64,000 nucleotides of DNA from Dehalococcoidia bacterium (GTDB lineage Bacteria; Chloroflexota; Dehalococcoidia; GIF9; UBA5629). The translations under genes and the position numbers were made by a program. Below the pieces are notes generated by a model, which had not been told where the DNA came from, made no database searches, and saw only the letters and a list, made by a program, of their open reading frames with translations. The stretch covers positions 868,001-932,000 of the forward strand of contig JBAZEK010000001.1 of the NCBI GenBank assembly GCA_041653995.1, in the 5' to 3' direction. This document shows positions 1 to 8,680 of the stretch, one piece after another (position 1 is the stretch's first letter; each line of letters starts with the position of its first letter).

Positions 1-1
1 C

Positions 2-133
2 GCCCTCGGTGTTAAGGAAGCTGATTTCGAGGCACTGGCCGACAACGCACTCAGGACGGCGCCCTGGGTCAAGTTCCACCCCATCCCGCTGGACAAGGCG
101 TCCATAATCTCAATATACAAGAAATCTTTCTAA
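2..133 (+). CDS. Iron-containing alcohol dehydrogenase, C-terminal end (partial)
   Basis: Only the last 43 codons are in the window; the gene begins upstream. The tail, with a run like LGVKEADFEALADNAL and an ending SIYKKSF, is typical of the helical C-terminal domain of group III iron-containing alcohol dehydrogenases, which reduce aldehydes or oxidise alcohols with NAD(P)H. The metal-binding histidines lie outside the window, so the assignment rests on the tail alone. It converges on recN with a 16-base gap and no clear terminator between them. Confidence 0.6.
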   Translation, partial: ALGVKEADFEALADNALRTAPWVKFHPIPLDKASIISIYKKSF

Positions 134-149
134 CGATTAATCTACGGGT

Positions 150-1892
150 TCACGCCACCACCAGCTCTCTTGCCCCGCTTTTCCATTTCTCGGCGTTTTT
201 GATCAAGGCCTCGGCGCCCTTCATCATGACTCCACCATTTCTCTCGGAACCGAGCATGACGGCCAGTTCCCTGATGCGGTCCTGTCCTTCGATCGTCTCA
301 ACCGTGCTCGACGCCCTTCCGCCCTCGATGACCTTATTCAATTTGAAATGAATGTCGCCGAAACAGGCGATCTGCGGCAGGTGTGTTATACACAGCACCT
401 GATGGAAGCCTGCCAGGCTGCCCAGCTTGCGGCCGACGGAGTCTGCGTTCCTGCCGCCCACTCCCATGTCTATCTCATCGAAGACGAGCGTGGGAATGGG
501 ATCTGCAATCTTGAGCGCGCTCTTCACAGCCAGCACTATGCGTGAGGTCTCGCCTCCCGAAGCGATGGCTGACATGGGCCTGATGGGTTCACCGGGATTG
601 GTGGCCACCTGAAACTCCAGCCGGTCGATACCGTCCCCCGTGTAGGCATATGCTTTGCCGCCTGCCGCAGAAAGCCCCTGAGCATCCTCCCTGCGCGAAA
701 GCGCGATATCGAACCTGGCCCATTCCAGGCCGAGATCGGCCAGTTCGCTGTTGACCAGCCTGACCAGCTTCTCCGCGGCACTGCGCCTGGCCAGAGAGAG
801 TTCTTCAGCTTTCCTGCCGGCTTCGGCCTTGAGCTCCGCCCTTTCGGCCTCCAACCTTGCCCTCGTCTCTTTGCCGTTACGCAATGCCAGCAGCTCGGAT
901 ACAGCCTTATCCCTGAAAGCCTTTACCGCGTCGATGCTGCTGCCGTATTTACGTTTCAGCGCAGAAAGCATCTCGATTTTATTTTCGATCTCCTCCAGCT
1001 TTTCCTGACAATTCTCCACGTTTTCAGCATAAGACCTCAATTCCCGAGCCGTCTCCTCGATGGCAGCCAATCCACCCTCCAGCCCTTCCGAAAACTCCGC
1101 CAGGCGTGAATCGGCGGAGCTGATGCCCCTCAAACAGGTCAGCACTTTGTGCATGAGCACCGACACAGACCGGTCCTCGCCGTAGAGGGTCGCATAGGCG
1201 TCAAGGCATCCCCCGCTGATGGCGCCGGCCCTGCGATAAATATCCCTTTCCCTGAGCATGGATTCCTCATCTATACCGTCCAGCGCGGCAGCGTCTATCT
1301 CATCGATCTGATACTGGAGAAGATCGATGTATCCGTCCTTTTCCCTGTGCTCCAAAGCGCCAAGGATTTTCTCTTTTGCCCGCAATTCCTCGATGGTTCT
1401 CCTGACCTCTTTACGCCTGCCTTCCAGTTCGCCGTACTTATCGACCAGCATCAGCTGATTGGCGCTATCCAGCAGGGACAGATATTCCATCTGGCCGTGA
1501 ATGTCCACCAGGTGTCGTCCGATTTGCCTCAGCAGCGAGAGAGGCACCGCCCGGTTGTTGACCCTGGCGATGCTCCGGCCGCCATCCTGAAAATCGCGCG
1601 ATATCAGCAGCATCCCGTTGGCCTCGGGCTCGATGCCGCTCTCCTCAAGTATCCCCCTGATCAGGCCGATCGTGACCTCGGACGGCCAAAATATAGTCTC
1701 TACGTGCGCAGCCCTGCTACCGCTTCGGATCAAACCGGATGGCGCCCTGGCGCCCATCATCAAGCTTAAAGCATCTACCAGCAGCGATTTGCCCGTGCCC
1801 TCATCCCCGCTTATCACGTTCAAACCAGGTACGAAACGTATAGAGATATCCCGTATGACAGCGAAATTCCTGATATGCAATTCCCCTAACAT
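150..1892 (-). CDS. recN: DNA repair protein RecN
   Basis: RecN is an SMC-like ATPase that acts at double-strand breaks during recombinational repair. The 580-residue length is normal for the family. The start MLGELHIRNFAVI is the usual RecN N-terminus. Walker A is GDEGTGKS (about 29-36), a variant of the usual GETGAGKS. The middle is long coiled coil. An ABC signature ASGGETSR lies near 440 and Walker B VFDEID at 470-475, followed by the switch ITHLPQIA. The ATG is preceded by AGGAGG at good spacing. The gene is monocistronic, and its promoter carries an SOS-type palindrome (see 1937-1966), which fits damage control. Confidence 0.97.
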   Translation of the reverse strand: MLGELHIRNFAVIRDISIRFVPGLNVISGDEGTGKSLLVDALSLMMGARAPSGLIRSGSRAAHVETIFWPSEVTIGLIRGILEESGIEPEANGMLLISRDFQDGGRSIARVNNRAVPLSLLRQIGRHLVDIHGQMEYLSLLDSANQLMLVDKYGELEGRRKEVRRTIEELRAKEKILGALEHREKDGYIDLLQYQIDEIDAAALDGIDEESMLRERDIYRRAGAISGGCLDAYATLYGEDRSVSVLMHKVLTCLRGISSADSRLAEFSEGLEGGLAAIEETARELRSYAENVENCQEKLEEIENKIEMLSALKRKYGSSIDAVKAFRDKAVSELLALRNGKETRARLEAERAELKAEAGRKAEELSLARRSAAEKLVRLVNSELADLGLEWARFDIALSRREDAQGLSAAGGKAYAYTGDGIDRLEFQVATNPGEPIRPMSAIASGGETSRIVLAVKSALKIADPIPTLVFDEIDMGVGGRNADSVGRKLGSLAGFHQVLCITHLPQIACFGDIHFKLNKVIEGGRASSTVETIEGQDRIRELAVMLGSERNGGVMMKGAEALIKNAEKWKSGARELVVA

Positions 1893-1936
1893 AGCGCGCC
1901 TCCTGTATTCGCAGGAAATAATACACTTGTTCTACT

Positions 1937-1966
1937 ATCATAGAGAACAATTGTTCTATTTGTCAA
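1937..1966 (-). promoter_or_regulatory. recN promoter with embedded LexA/SOS-type operator
   Basis: On the minus strand, TTGACA (1966-1961) and TATGAT (1942-1937) are separated by 18 bases. The spacer holds a perfect 14-bp palindrome, AGAACAATTGTTCT (1944-1957). Its core GAAC-N4-GTTC is the Gram-positive (DinR/LexA) SOS box. A bound repressor would block polymerase. A further GTTC half-site lies at 1929-1932, just downstream of the -10. Confidence 0.8.
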
Positions 1967-2059
1967 ATTGATATAGGGGGTGCGTTAAGGTTAAATGCCT
2001 GACACTTATCGGTCACAGGCGGCCGTTATAGCCATGCAGCACGGCCTGAAATAGTCCTG

Positions 2060-2677
2060 TTAGCTCAGGATACTGACCAGATCGATGCCCGCCTTAAGTG
2101 CCTTTGTATTGTCTGCCACGGCTTTAGGGAACATGCCCTTGATCACCGGCAGGAGGGAATCCTCGGACAGAGGTATCAGGCCGTTTTTTAGCAGGGCGCC
2201 TATGAGTATCATATTAGCCAGCATGGCGTTGCCCATTTTCAGCGCCTCTTCCGTGGCGTTAACAACATATGTTTTGGTAGACATGCTCTTTATCTGCCCC
2301 AGCAGTGATTTCATATCCGGGTATCCACCTCCCGAGCCGGTGAAATCCACTGCGTGGATCGGCCGCGGATTGACCACGGTGACCACATTTTGATTGCCAA
2401 AGGATTTCAGCACCCGCAGCGTTTCTACGGGCTCCATCCCCAGCACAACATCAGCCTGCCCTTCAGGGATAAGCGGGCTGAACTGCTTCTCCGTTGAGAT
2501 TTTAAGATGGCTCATGACGGAGCCACCGCGCTGCGATGAGCCGTAAGTTTCACCTATGGTAACGAAATATCCGTCATGTACCAGCGCGTTGCCTATCACC
2601 AGCGAGACCATAACATTGCCCTGGCCGCCAACACCCGCCACAACCAGATTAATGGGATCTTTTGAGAGTCTCTTCAT
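2060..2677 (-). CDS. iorB: Indolepyruvate:ferredoxin oxidoreductase, beta (gamma-domain) subunit
   Basis: This is the pyruvate-ferredoxin-oxidoreductase gamma-domain subunit that pairs with IorA to oxidise aryl pyruvates from aromatic amino acids to aryl-acetyl-CoA, reducing ferredoxin. The N-terminal VVAGVGGQGNVMVS is the family signature; GETYGSSQRGGSV and the ADVVLGMEPVE region are also typical. It starts at ATG 2677, giving 205 residues, because that ATG overlaps the iorA stop in an ATGA arrangement and follows AGGAGG. An upstream in-frame ATG would run 19 codons into iorA and lacks family support. The overlap indicates translational coupling. Confidence 0.9.
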   Translation of the reverse strand: MKRLSKDPINLVVAGVGGQGNVMVSLVIGNALVHDGYFVTIGETYGSSQRGGSVMSHLKISTEKQFSPLIPEGQADVVLGMEPVETLRVLKSFGNQNVVTVVNPRPIHAVDFTGSGGGYPDMKSLLGQIKSMSTKTYVVNATEEALKMGNAMLANMILIGALLKNGLIPLSEDSLLPVIKGMFPKAVADNTKALKAGIDLVSILS

Positions 2678-4614
2678 GCTACAGCCTCCTTGGTTATGGC
2701 GCCTTCGGGACATATGTCGGCGCAGACACCACACTCGTTACAAATCACCTCGTCGATCCTGGTTTTGCCGAGCACGGGGTCCCAGATCAATCCCGGGCAG
2801 CGGAAGACGCGGGTACACAGCCTGTTGCATCCGCAATCCTCGCCCAGGCACTTCTCAGGATCAATCCGCATCTTGTAAGGTTTCTTATCCTTCTTCTGTC
2901 TGACGAGTTCACACGTGCGGCGCATAATGGCGACCCTCGTACCCTGGTTTTGCTCCACCAGGTCAAGTATTGTGCGTGTGGTATTTTTCAAATCAAAGGG
3001 GTCGCACACCTCCACCCGTGCGCCGATGGCCCGGCATATATCCTCCATACTGATGTGTGCAGCAGGCTCACCCATTGCGGTAAACTCGGTACCAGGGTGC
3101 GGCTGAAAACCTGTCATGGCCGTCGCCCCGTTATCCAGTATGACCAGTGTGAAATTGGCATGGTTATGCACTCCATTTACCAGTGCGGGGATGATGGAAT
3201 GATAGAAAGTGGAGTCGCCCACCACTGAAACTACCGGCTGGTCGAAGCCGAAGCGGTGCAACTGGCCGAAGCCGTTGGCCAGCCCGGCTCCAGCGCCCAT
3301 GCACTGGTGCGTCCTGGTTTGAAAGAATCCCGCGGGGCCCAGAGCCATGGTATAACAGCCTATATCGCCTGTGACAAAGCCGTTGCGACCGTCCATGGCC
3401 AGCGCGTTCTTGATAGCCCAGAAGGAAGCGCGGTGAGGACAGCCGGGGCAGAAGGTTAGCAGCCTGTCCATAACGTGGTCCTGAGGGACGGCTGTAACCT
3501 TCTTCATATATTCCTCATCCCTTGGCGCATACTTGATATCCAGCACAGAGGTTATGGCCTTGATCACCGCGTCCGGTGTAAGCTCGCCAGTGGAGTTGAG
3601 GTGGCGGGTCTGCTTACCGTAGAACATGTTGCGCTTGCTCTCGGCAGAGAAACCGGCGGCATACTCCATCACAACACCCTCCAGGAATGGATCGGTTTCC
3701 TCGATGAAGATGACTTTGTCCGCCCTGGACAAGCAGGACTTCACCAGCTTCTCGGGCAGCGGCCACAGTGTGCCCAATTTCAATATGCCGACCCTGTTTT
3801 CAGCCTTAAGCGCATTGACCGCATCCTGAGAATAAAGCCAGCCGGAACCGGAGGTGATGACCAATAGGTCGGGTTTTTCGGGGCCGACATATTTGTTGAA
3901 CGTGGTGGCCTCGAATTTCTCCCTGATTTTATCTATCCGCATATGCTGGAACATATGCCGGAAAGCAACCGGAACGCACATGATGGAGGTGGGCATCGGC
4001 GCCGCCGGATCGAAGTAGCTTTCAAAGCGCGCCTTTTGTGCGACTTTTGGAATTTCACCCAGCCTGATATTGCCCCTGGCATGCGCGATTCTGGTCACAC
4101 TGCGCATCATGCAAATCGTGCCAAATTCCTCGCTTATTCCATACAGGAACGGCATCATGTCCTTCGCTTCCTGAAAATCGCCGGGCTCAACCAGCGGTAT
4201 GTCCAGCCATTTGGAAACAGGACGTGAATCCGTCTCATTCGAGCTGGAATGGGCGGAGGGATCATCGCCCACCATCAGGACAAGGCCTTTTTTACCTATG
4301 CCGCTGAGAGTAATCGTTGACAGGAAATCAATCACGGTATTAAGGCCGTTCATTTTCATGGCCACCAGCGCTCTGATGCCGGCAAAGGATGCGGCAGCCC
4401 CCTCTTCCATGGCAACTTTCTCATTTACCGACCATTCCACGTAGATATCACGTTTCCTGGCCACCTCAGCCAGGCTGCCGAGGATCTCCGATGAAGGAGT
4501 CCCGGGATAAGCTGATGCAAAGCCGATTCCCGCTTCCAGTGCTCCCCGCGCCATGGCCTCATTGCCTATAAATAACTGGTTACTGCCCGGGGCATCGACA
4601 TCTATATTCGGCAT
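2674..4614 (-). CDS. iorA: Indolepyruvate:ferredoxin oxidoreductase, alpha subunit
   Basis: This is the large thiamine-pyrophosphate subunit of the IOR complex, which decarboxylates aryl pyruvates with CoA and reduces ferredoxin in the cytoplasm. At 646 residues it is slightly longer than typical. It has an N-terminal pyrimidine domain (ASAYPGTPSSEI), a TPP domain beginning near 390 with CPGCPHRASF and the GDSTFYHS...N diphosphate motif, and a C-terminal ferredoxin domain. The last cluster is standard (Cys 625, 628, 631, 635). The first is unusual, with Cys at 589, 594, 596, 600 and 606 instead of CX2CX2C spacing. AGGAGG precedes the ATG inside the end of the upstream FrhB-like gene, one base away. 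Confidence 0.92.
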   Translation of the reverse strand: MPNIDVDAPGSNQLFIGNEAMARGALEAGIGFASAYPGTPSSEILGSLAEVARKRDIYVEWSVNEKVAMEEGAAASFAGIRALVAMKMNGLNTVIDFLSTITLSGIGKKGLVLMVGDDPSAHSSSNETDSRPVSKWLDIPLVEPGDFQEAKDMMPFLYGISEEFGTICMMRSVTRIAHARGNIRLGEIPKVAQKARFESYFDPAAPMPTSIMCVPVAFRHMFQHMRIDKIREKFEATTFNKYVGPEKPDLLVITSGSGWLYSQDAVNALKAENRVGILKLGTLWPLPEKLVKSCLSRADKVIFIEETDPFLEGVVMEYAAGFSAESKRNMFYGKQTRHLNSTGELTPDAVIKAITSVLDIKYAPRDEEYMKKVTAVPQDHVMDRLLTFCPGCPHRASFWAIKNALAMDGRNGFVTGDIGCYTMALGPAGFFQTRTHQCMGAGAGLANGFGQLHRFGFDQPVVSVVGDSTFYHSIIPALVNGVHNHANFTLVILDNGATAMTGFQPHPGTEFTAMGEPAAHISMEDICRAIGARVEVCDPFDLKNTTRTILDLVEQNQGTRVAIMRRTCELVRQKKDKKPYKMRIDPEKCLGEDCGCNRLCTRVFRCPGLIWDPVLGKTRIDEVICNECGVCADICPEGAITKEAVA

Positions 4615-4615
4615 A

Positions 4616-5755
4616 CTAATGTCCTCCTTGCGGTGTTACCCGGTGGGCGAGCAGTTTCTCCTTTAGTTTATCGGATATACCGAGGTATATCAGGTCGTTT
4701 CTATCGCCCGTTTTCTCGACTATGGCCTGTACGGCCCGCGCCTTTTTAATTAAGGCGGCTTCTTTCAGGTGCATCAGGTTTTGCGCAGGCAATTCCTTTG
4801 TCTCGAGCTTTCCTTTCTTTTGAGCATCCACGACCAAGTCCATGCCCCGCTGTGTTCGTACGATCACGGTATTCCAGCCTTCGATCCCTTCAACCGAGCC
4901 GACAGATATATCTGTGAACTCGGCCGTCATATCCAGGCAATATGCGCAGGTGGACATTCTATACTTTCTGATCTTATCCAGCGAGAAGGACTTGACCTCT
5001 TTGCCTATGTAAAAATCGAACCTGTTGGCAGGGGGCGGCGGGATGTCGAACTTCTTGATCTTAGCGATTGAAACGTTGTTCTTGATGAACTCGTAAAACC
5101 TGTCGTAGGCCAGTGCCCAGGTGCAGAAAAGGCCGATAGTCAATCTCACATTTTCCATGCTGACACGCTGGGACGGCGGGCTTACCTTCATTTTAGCCAG
5201 AGCGATGGCCTGGCAGGGCGTAACCACGATGCCGAGCCTCTCTTTACTGTCCCCGGGCATCCTGTTGAGAGTTTCCAGGGCAGGGTAGGCCATGTAATTG
5301 GACCCCGCTCCCTCCAGCACCTGCGCGGACGATCGGGCTACGAATCCGGCGGGCAGCTTGTCGTCGGTGTTTTTGGACAGGATGGCTGCGTCGATTGAGC
5401 CATTATCCAATGCCAGAGACAGCAGCACGCTAACGGTGCCGCCGTACTGAGCTTTCGCCCTGGTTTTGCTATCGCCGGCCCTGGCCATAAGGACTTTCCT
5501 GACAGTTCCGATCTCATCGCCGCTGTATGGCATGCCGTGTATATTGTCGCTGATGGCGTCCAGGTCGGTAAAAGTTCGGGGACAATACTCGTAGCAATGC
5601 CCTTCTGTCCGGTTGCATAAGTCCAGCATGCGTATCTTCCCCCGATAAAAAACCACGTAAGGGCAGTCCCCCACACAAGCCCCACACACAGCACAGAGCC
5701 CCTTATCGATTACTTCCTTGAAAAGGTCCCCGATTCCCTTTGTTTTAGCGACCAT
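4616..5755 (-). CDS. FrhB-family (coenzyme F420 hydrogenase/dehydrogenase beta-type) iron-sulfur flavoprotein
   Basis: FrhB-like proteins move electrons between iron-sulfur clusters, FAD and a soluble carrier such as F420 or ferredoxin. From ATG 5755 (AGGAGG upstream) the protein has 379 residues. A ferredoxin-like motif lies at Cys 21, 24, 27 and 31, then an FrhB N-terminal region (AQYGGTVSVLLSLAL), then the C-terminal region with VVTPCQAIA and a late Cys pair (CAYCLD). It sits one base upstream of iorA, in the same operon as iorAB. This suggests it connects the IOR complex to another carrier. Whether F420 is that carrier cannot be read here; some homologues reduce other substrates. Confidence 0.8.
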   Translation of the reverse strand: MVAKTKGIGDLFKEVIDKGLCAVCGACVGDCPYVVFYRGKIRMLDLCNRTEGHCYEYCPRTFTDLDAISDNIHGMPYSGDEIGTVRKVLMARAGDSKTRAKAQYGGTVSVLLSLALDNGSIDAAILSKNTDDKLPAGFVARSSAQVLEGAGSNYMAYPALETLNRMPGDSKERLGIVVTPCQAIALAKMKVSPPSQRVSMENVRLTIGLFCTWALAYDRFYEFIKNNVSIAKIKKFDIPPPPANRFDFYIGKEVKSFSLDKIRKYRMSTCAYCLDMTAEFTDISVGSVEGIEGWNTVIVRTQRGMDLVVDAQKKGKLETKELPAQNLMHLKEAALIKKARAVQAIVEKTGDRNDLIYLGISDKLKEKLLAHRVTPQGGH

Positions 5756-5896
5756 GGAAGCCTCCTTATTATGATCAGGGATACACAATGAACAAAATCA
5801 AAGCTAATTTTAAATCCGCGTCGGGTAATAATCAATTTCAGACGTGGCGCTTTGCGGGCAAAGAGTGGAGAAAAGGTTGTGCAGAACGATCATATC

Positions 5897-6427
5897 TTAG
5901 CTGTATTCGCAGCCTTTGAGCAGGGCAGCCTTGTTCAGTTCGAGCTGCCGTTTGTCTTTGGAGAGCATCTGGTTGAGCACCTTGATGATACTCGATGTGG
6001 TGGCTACATCCGTATTGGCGATGACGGTGCCCAGCGCGATCAGGTTGCCGACCGACTCGTCGCCGAGCTCTTTAGCAGTCTCGACGGTCGGCACATAGAC
6101 GACCTTGATATCGTGTCGCTTGGACTTCGTTTTGATCAGTGAGGTGTTAACCACCAGCAGCCCGCCGGTCTTGACCGTGGGCTCAAGCATCTTCATGGCG
6201 GCCGGGTTCATGGCCACAGCGATATCTGGATGTGTGATAAAAATGGAGCCGATCCTTTCGTCCGAGATATTCACGAAGCAGGAGCACATCCCACCCCTCT
6301 TTTCACCGCTGTAATAGGGCAACCAGGTGGTCTCCAGGCCTGCTTTGAAAGCTGATTCCATCAGCAGCCTGCCGATGAAGAGCAGGCCCTGTCCGCCGAA
6401 CCCCGAGATGGTTATCTCCCAGTTCAA
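5897..6427 (-). CDS. korC: 2-oxoacid:ferredoxin oxidoreductase, gamma subunit (first copy)
   Basis: This is the gamma subunit of a four-subunit 2-oxoglutarate-type (KorDABC) oxidoreductase. The start WEITISGFGGQGLLFIG carries the GxGGQG family motif, and the 176-residue length is typical. The start is TTG at 6427, overlapping the korB stop as TTGA, so the two are translationally coupled. It is the last gene of the first kor operon. A 141-base gap separates it from the FrhB-like gene, which may have its own promoter. Confidence 0.9.
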   Translation of the reverse strand: MNWEITISGFGGQGLLFIGRLLMESAFKAGLETTWLPYYSGEKRGGMCSCFVNISDERIGSIFITHPDIAVAMNPAAMKMLEPTVKTGGLLVVNTSLIKTKSKRHDIKVVYVPTVETAKELGDESVGNLIALGTVIANTDVATTSSIIKVLNQMLSKDKRQLELNKAALLKGCEYS

Positions 6428-7221
6428 CTCCCGTCCCCCTTCTTGAGCTCGGCAACCCCGGGTAACACCTTGAATTCACCCAGGGGAAACTGAGGTATCA
6501 TGTTGTCTGTCATCCACTGGGGCGCTTTCACCGGATCCACTCTCCAGTTGATGGGGCACATAGAGAGTATCTCAACCATGGCGAAGCCCAAGCCGGCGAG
6601 CTGCGTGCGAAAAGCCAGCTCAACGGCCTTCTTGGCCTTGCGTACGTTGGCCGGATTGTTCACGGCCACCCTGGCGATATAGGCGGGGCCGTCCAGCGTG
6701 GCAAGCATTTCACTCATCCTGATGGGCCAGCCCGACTGCTCGGCGGTGCGGCCGCCCGGTGTGGACGCCGTATACATGCCCATCAGTGTGGTGGGAGCGA
6801 GTTGCCCTCCGGTCATGCCATAAGTAGCATTATTGGCGAAAATGATGGTGATCTTCTCTCCCCTGGCGGCCGCGTGTACTATCTCGCCGGCGCCGATGGA
6901 GGCCAGGTCGCCATCTCCCTGTATGGCAAAGGGCACCAGGTCCGGCCTGCATCGCTTGATGGCTGTGGCTACACACGGCGCACGCCCGTGGGGCGCCTCC
7001 ATGCCGTCGACTTTAAAATACTCATAGGCAGTCACCGTGCACCCGATAGAACCTATGCATATAGCCCGCTCCACAAGGTCCAGCTCCTGCAGGGCTTCTC
7101 CGACCAGCCGCTGAATAATACCGTGGCCGCATCCCGGACAGAAGTGCGTGGGACGGTCGACCATGATGTCCGGCCGGGTAAAGATCACGTTATCGTAATC
7201 ATCCATTTCAACTTCACTCAT
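6424..7221 (-). CDS. korB: 2-oxoacid:ferredoxin oxidoreductase, beta (TPP) subunit (first copy)
   Basis: This thiamine-pyrophosphate subunit decarboxylates the 2-oxoacid, probably 2-oxoglutarate by family likeness, in the ferredoxin-linked reductive or oxidative direction. HFCPGCGHG near 28-36 and the diphosphate-binding run GDGDLASIG...NNATYGMTGGQ are diagnostic. At 265 residues it is a normal KorB. The ATG at 7221 lacks a strong Shine-Dalgarno; an ATG five codons later is possible. It lies between korA (8 bases upstream) and korC (4-base overlap). Confidence 0.92.
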   Translation of the reverse strand: MSEVEMDDYDNVIFTRPDIMVDRPTHFCPGCGHGIIQRLVGEALQELDLVERAICIGSIGCTVTAYEYFKVDGMEAPHGRAPCVATAIKRCRPDLVPFAIQGDGDLASIGAGEIVHAAARGEKITIIFANNATYGMTGGQLAPTTLMGMYTASTPGGRTAEQSGWPIRMSEMLATLDGPAYIARVAVNNPANVRKAKKAVELAFRTQLAGLGFAMVEILSMCPINWRVDPVKAPQWMTDNMIPQFPLGEFKVLPGVAELKKGDGS

Positions 7222-7229
7222 AGAAATTA

Positions 7230-8276
7230 CTACATCAATAAATCGATGGCCTCAAATATGGGATCGGCCTCCAACGGAACACCGCCGTATGTATTCACCA
7301 GCTTTATCTCATTCTGGTTTCCCACCGCAATCCTGACATCCTCCAGCATCTGCCCCCCACTCATCTCGGCCACTACGAACTTGCAGCCCTTTTCAGCAAG
7401 GTCGGCCAACGGCTGATAGGGGAAGGGAAACACCGTGATGGGACGGATGAGGCCCACGCGGAGTTTCTTACTGCGGGCCATCTTCATGGCGCTGATGGCG
7501 GACCTGGCTGCGCTGCCGTAAGCGACCACTATGATATCCGCATCCTCAGTATTGAGGGCCTCGTAACGTACCTCGTTGATACGCATCTTCTCGAATTTAT
7601 CCAGCAACAGCTTGATCCGTCTGGGATGATCGATGGGATTCATCTCAAAGGAGTTGATACGGTTCTTGGGCCTCCCTTTGGCGCCCGTTATAGCCCACTT
7701 CTTTTCCGGAAATTTCTTCACCCGCTCACGTATGACTACGGGCTCCATGGCCTGTCCCAGAAAACCGTCGGCAATAACCAGCGTCGGATTACGGTATTTA
7801 TCCGCCAGCTCGAAGGCCAGCATGGTCAGGTCCATCATTTCCTGAACGGTAGACGGCGCCAGATTAATCAGATAGTAGTCGCCGTGCCCGCCACCCCGCG
7901 TGCATTGCATGTAGTCGCCCTGTGCTCCCCCGATGTTGCCCAGTCCAGGCCCGGCCCGCATTATGTTTATTATAACAGCCGGCATCTCGGCGCCCGACAT
8001 GTAGGAGATGCCCTCCTGCTGAAGGCTGAAACCGGGGCTGGAAGTGGAGGTCATGGCGCGGAAGCCTACGGCCGCGGCGCCGTAAACCATATTGATGGCG
8101 GCCAGCTCGCTCTCGGTCTGCAGAAATACCCTGCCCTCCTCAGGCATATGGCGAGCCATGTGTTCGAGCAGGTCGTTCTGCGGTGTGATGGGGTAACCAA
8201 AATAAGCCTGGCACCCGGCGAGTATGGCGCCTTCTGCTACGGCAATATTACCCCCCATGAGGGTCCTTTCGGGCAT
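7230..8276 (-). CDS. korA: 2-oxoacid:ferredoxin oxidoreductase, alpha subunit (first copy)
   Basis: The alpha subunit supplies the pyrimidine-binding half of the TPP site. ATG 8276 follows GAGGAG and gives MPERTLMGGNIAVAEGAI and 348 residues. A longer reading frame upstream would overlap the ferredoxin gene and is not conserved in the family. GCQAYFGYPITPQND and TSTSSPGFSLQQEGISY are family hallmarks. It lies between korD and korB. Substrate preference (2-oxoglutarate, 2-oxoisovalerate and so on) cannot be fixed from sequence alone. Confidence 0.92.
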   Translation of the reverse strand: MPERTLMGGNIAVAEGAILAGCQAYFGYPITPQNDLLEHMARHMPEEGRVFLQTESELAAINMVYGAAAVGFRAMTSTSSPGFSLQQEGISYMSGAEMPAVIINIMRAGPGLGNIGGAQGDYMQCTRGGGHGDYYLINLAPSTVQEMMDLTMLAFELADKYRNPTLVIADGFLGQAMEPVVIRERVKKFPEKKWAITGAKGRPKNRINSFEMNPIDHPRRIKLLLDKFEKMRINEVRYEALNTEDADIIVVAYGSAARSAISAMKMARSKKLRVGLIRPITVFPFPYQPLADLAEKGCKFVVAEMSGGQMLEDVRIAVGNQNEIKLVNTYGGVPLEADPIFEAIDLLM

Positions 8277-8302
8277 AGGTCGGCTCCTCGGATTATTAAT
8301 GG

Positions 8303-8566
8303 TCAGGAAATGGTGCCGGCTTCCAGGACGCGGCTGCGGAAAACCGAGATAGCAACGTCGGGGCACATGATTGCGCATGACTTGCAGCCCGTGCATTCGT
8401 GTGCTTTATCAGGAATCACCTCGGCGAAATTCACGCCGAGCCTGTTAATCTCTTTGGATGTCCCGATGATCTCCCTGGCACATACTGAAATACAGTAATG
8501 GCAGGCCTTGCACTTGTCCTTGTCTATTACTATGTAGTTGGTTTTCCTGCTTTCAGAGATTAGCAA
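8303..8566 (-). CDS. korD: 2-oxoacid:ferredoxin oxidoreductase, ferredoxin-type delta subunit (first copy)
   Basis: A small protein of 87 residues with two 4Fe-4S motifs, Cys 19/22/25/29 and Cys 58/61/64/68. It carries electrons from KorAB to free ferredoxin. It is the first gene of korDABC. The start is TTG at 8566, preceded by AAGGA with eight bases of spacing. A promoter lies about 60 bases upstream (8621-8649). It ends 26 bases before the korA start. Confidence 0.88.
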   Translation of the reverse strand: MLISESRKTNYIVIDKDKCKACHYCISVCAREIIGTSKEINRLGVNFAEVIPDKAHECTGCKSCAIMCPDVAISVFRSRVLEAGTIS

Positions 8567-8620
8567 TGCACCAATCCTTCAAATTACTCTATGGCCTGAA
8601 AAAAGCGCAATCAGAAACAT

Positions 8621-8649
8621 AGTTTACATACACACGAATTATATGTCAA
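8621..8649 (-). promoter_or_regulatory. Predicted sigma-70 promoter of the first korDABC operon
   Basis: On the minus strand TTGACA (8649-8644) is followed after 17 bases by TAAACT (8626-8621). The expected start near 8614 gives a leader of about 50 bases before the korD TTG. No operator is evident. Confidence 0.6.
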
Positions 8650-8680
8650 GAGGCGCATATGGAAACGGCGCCCTTATACG

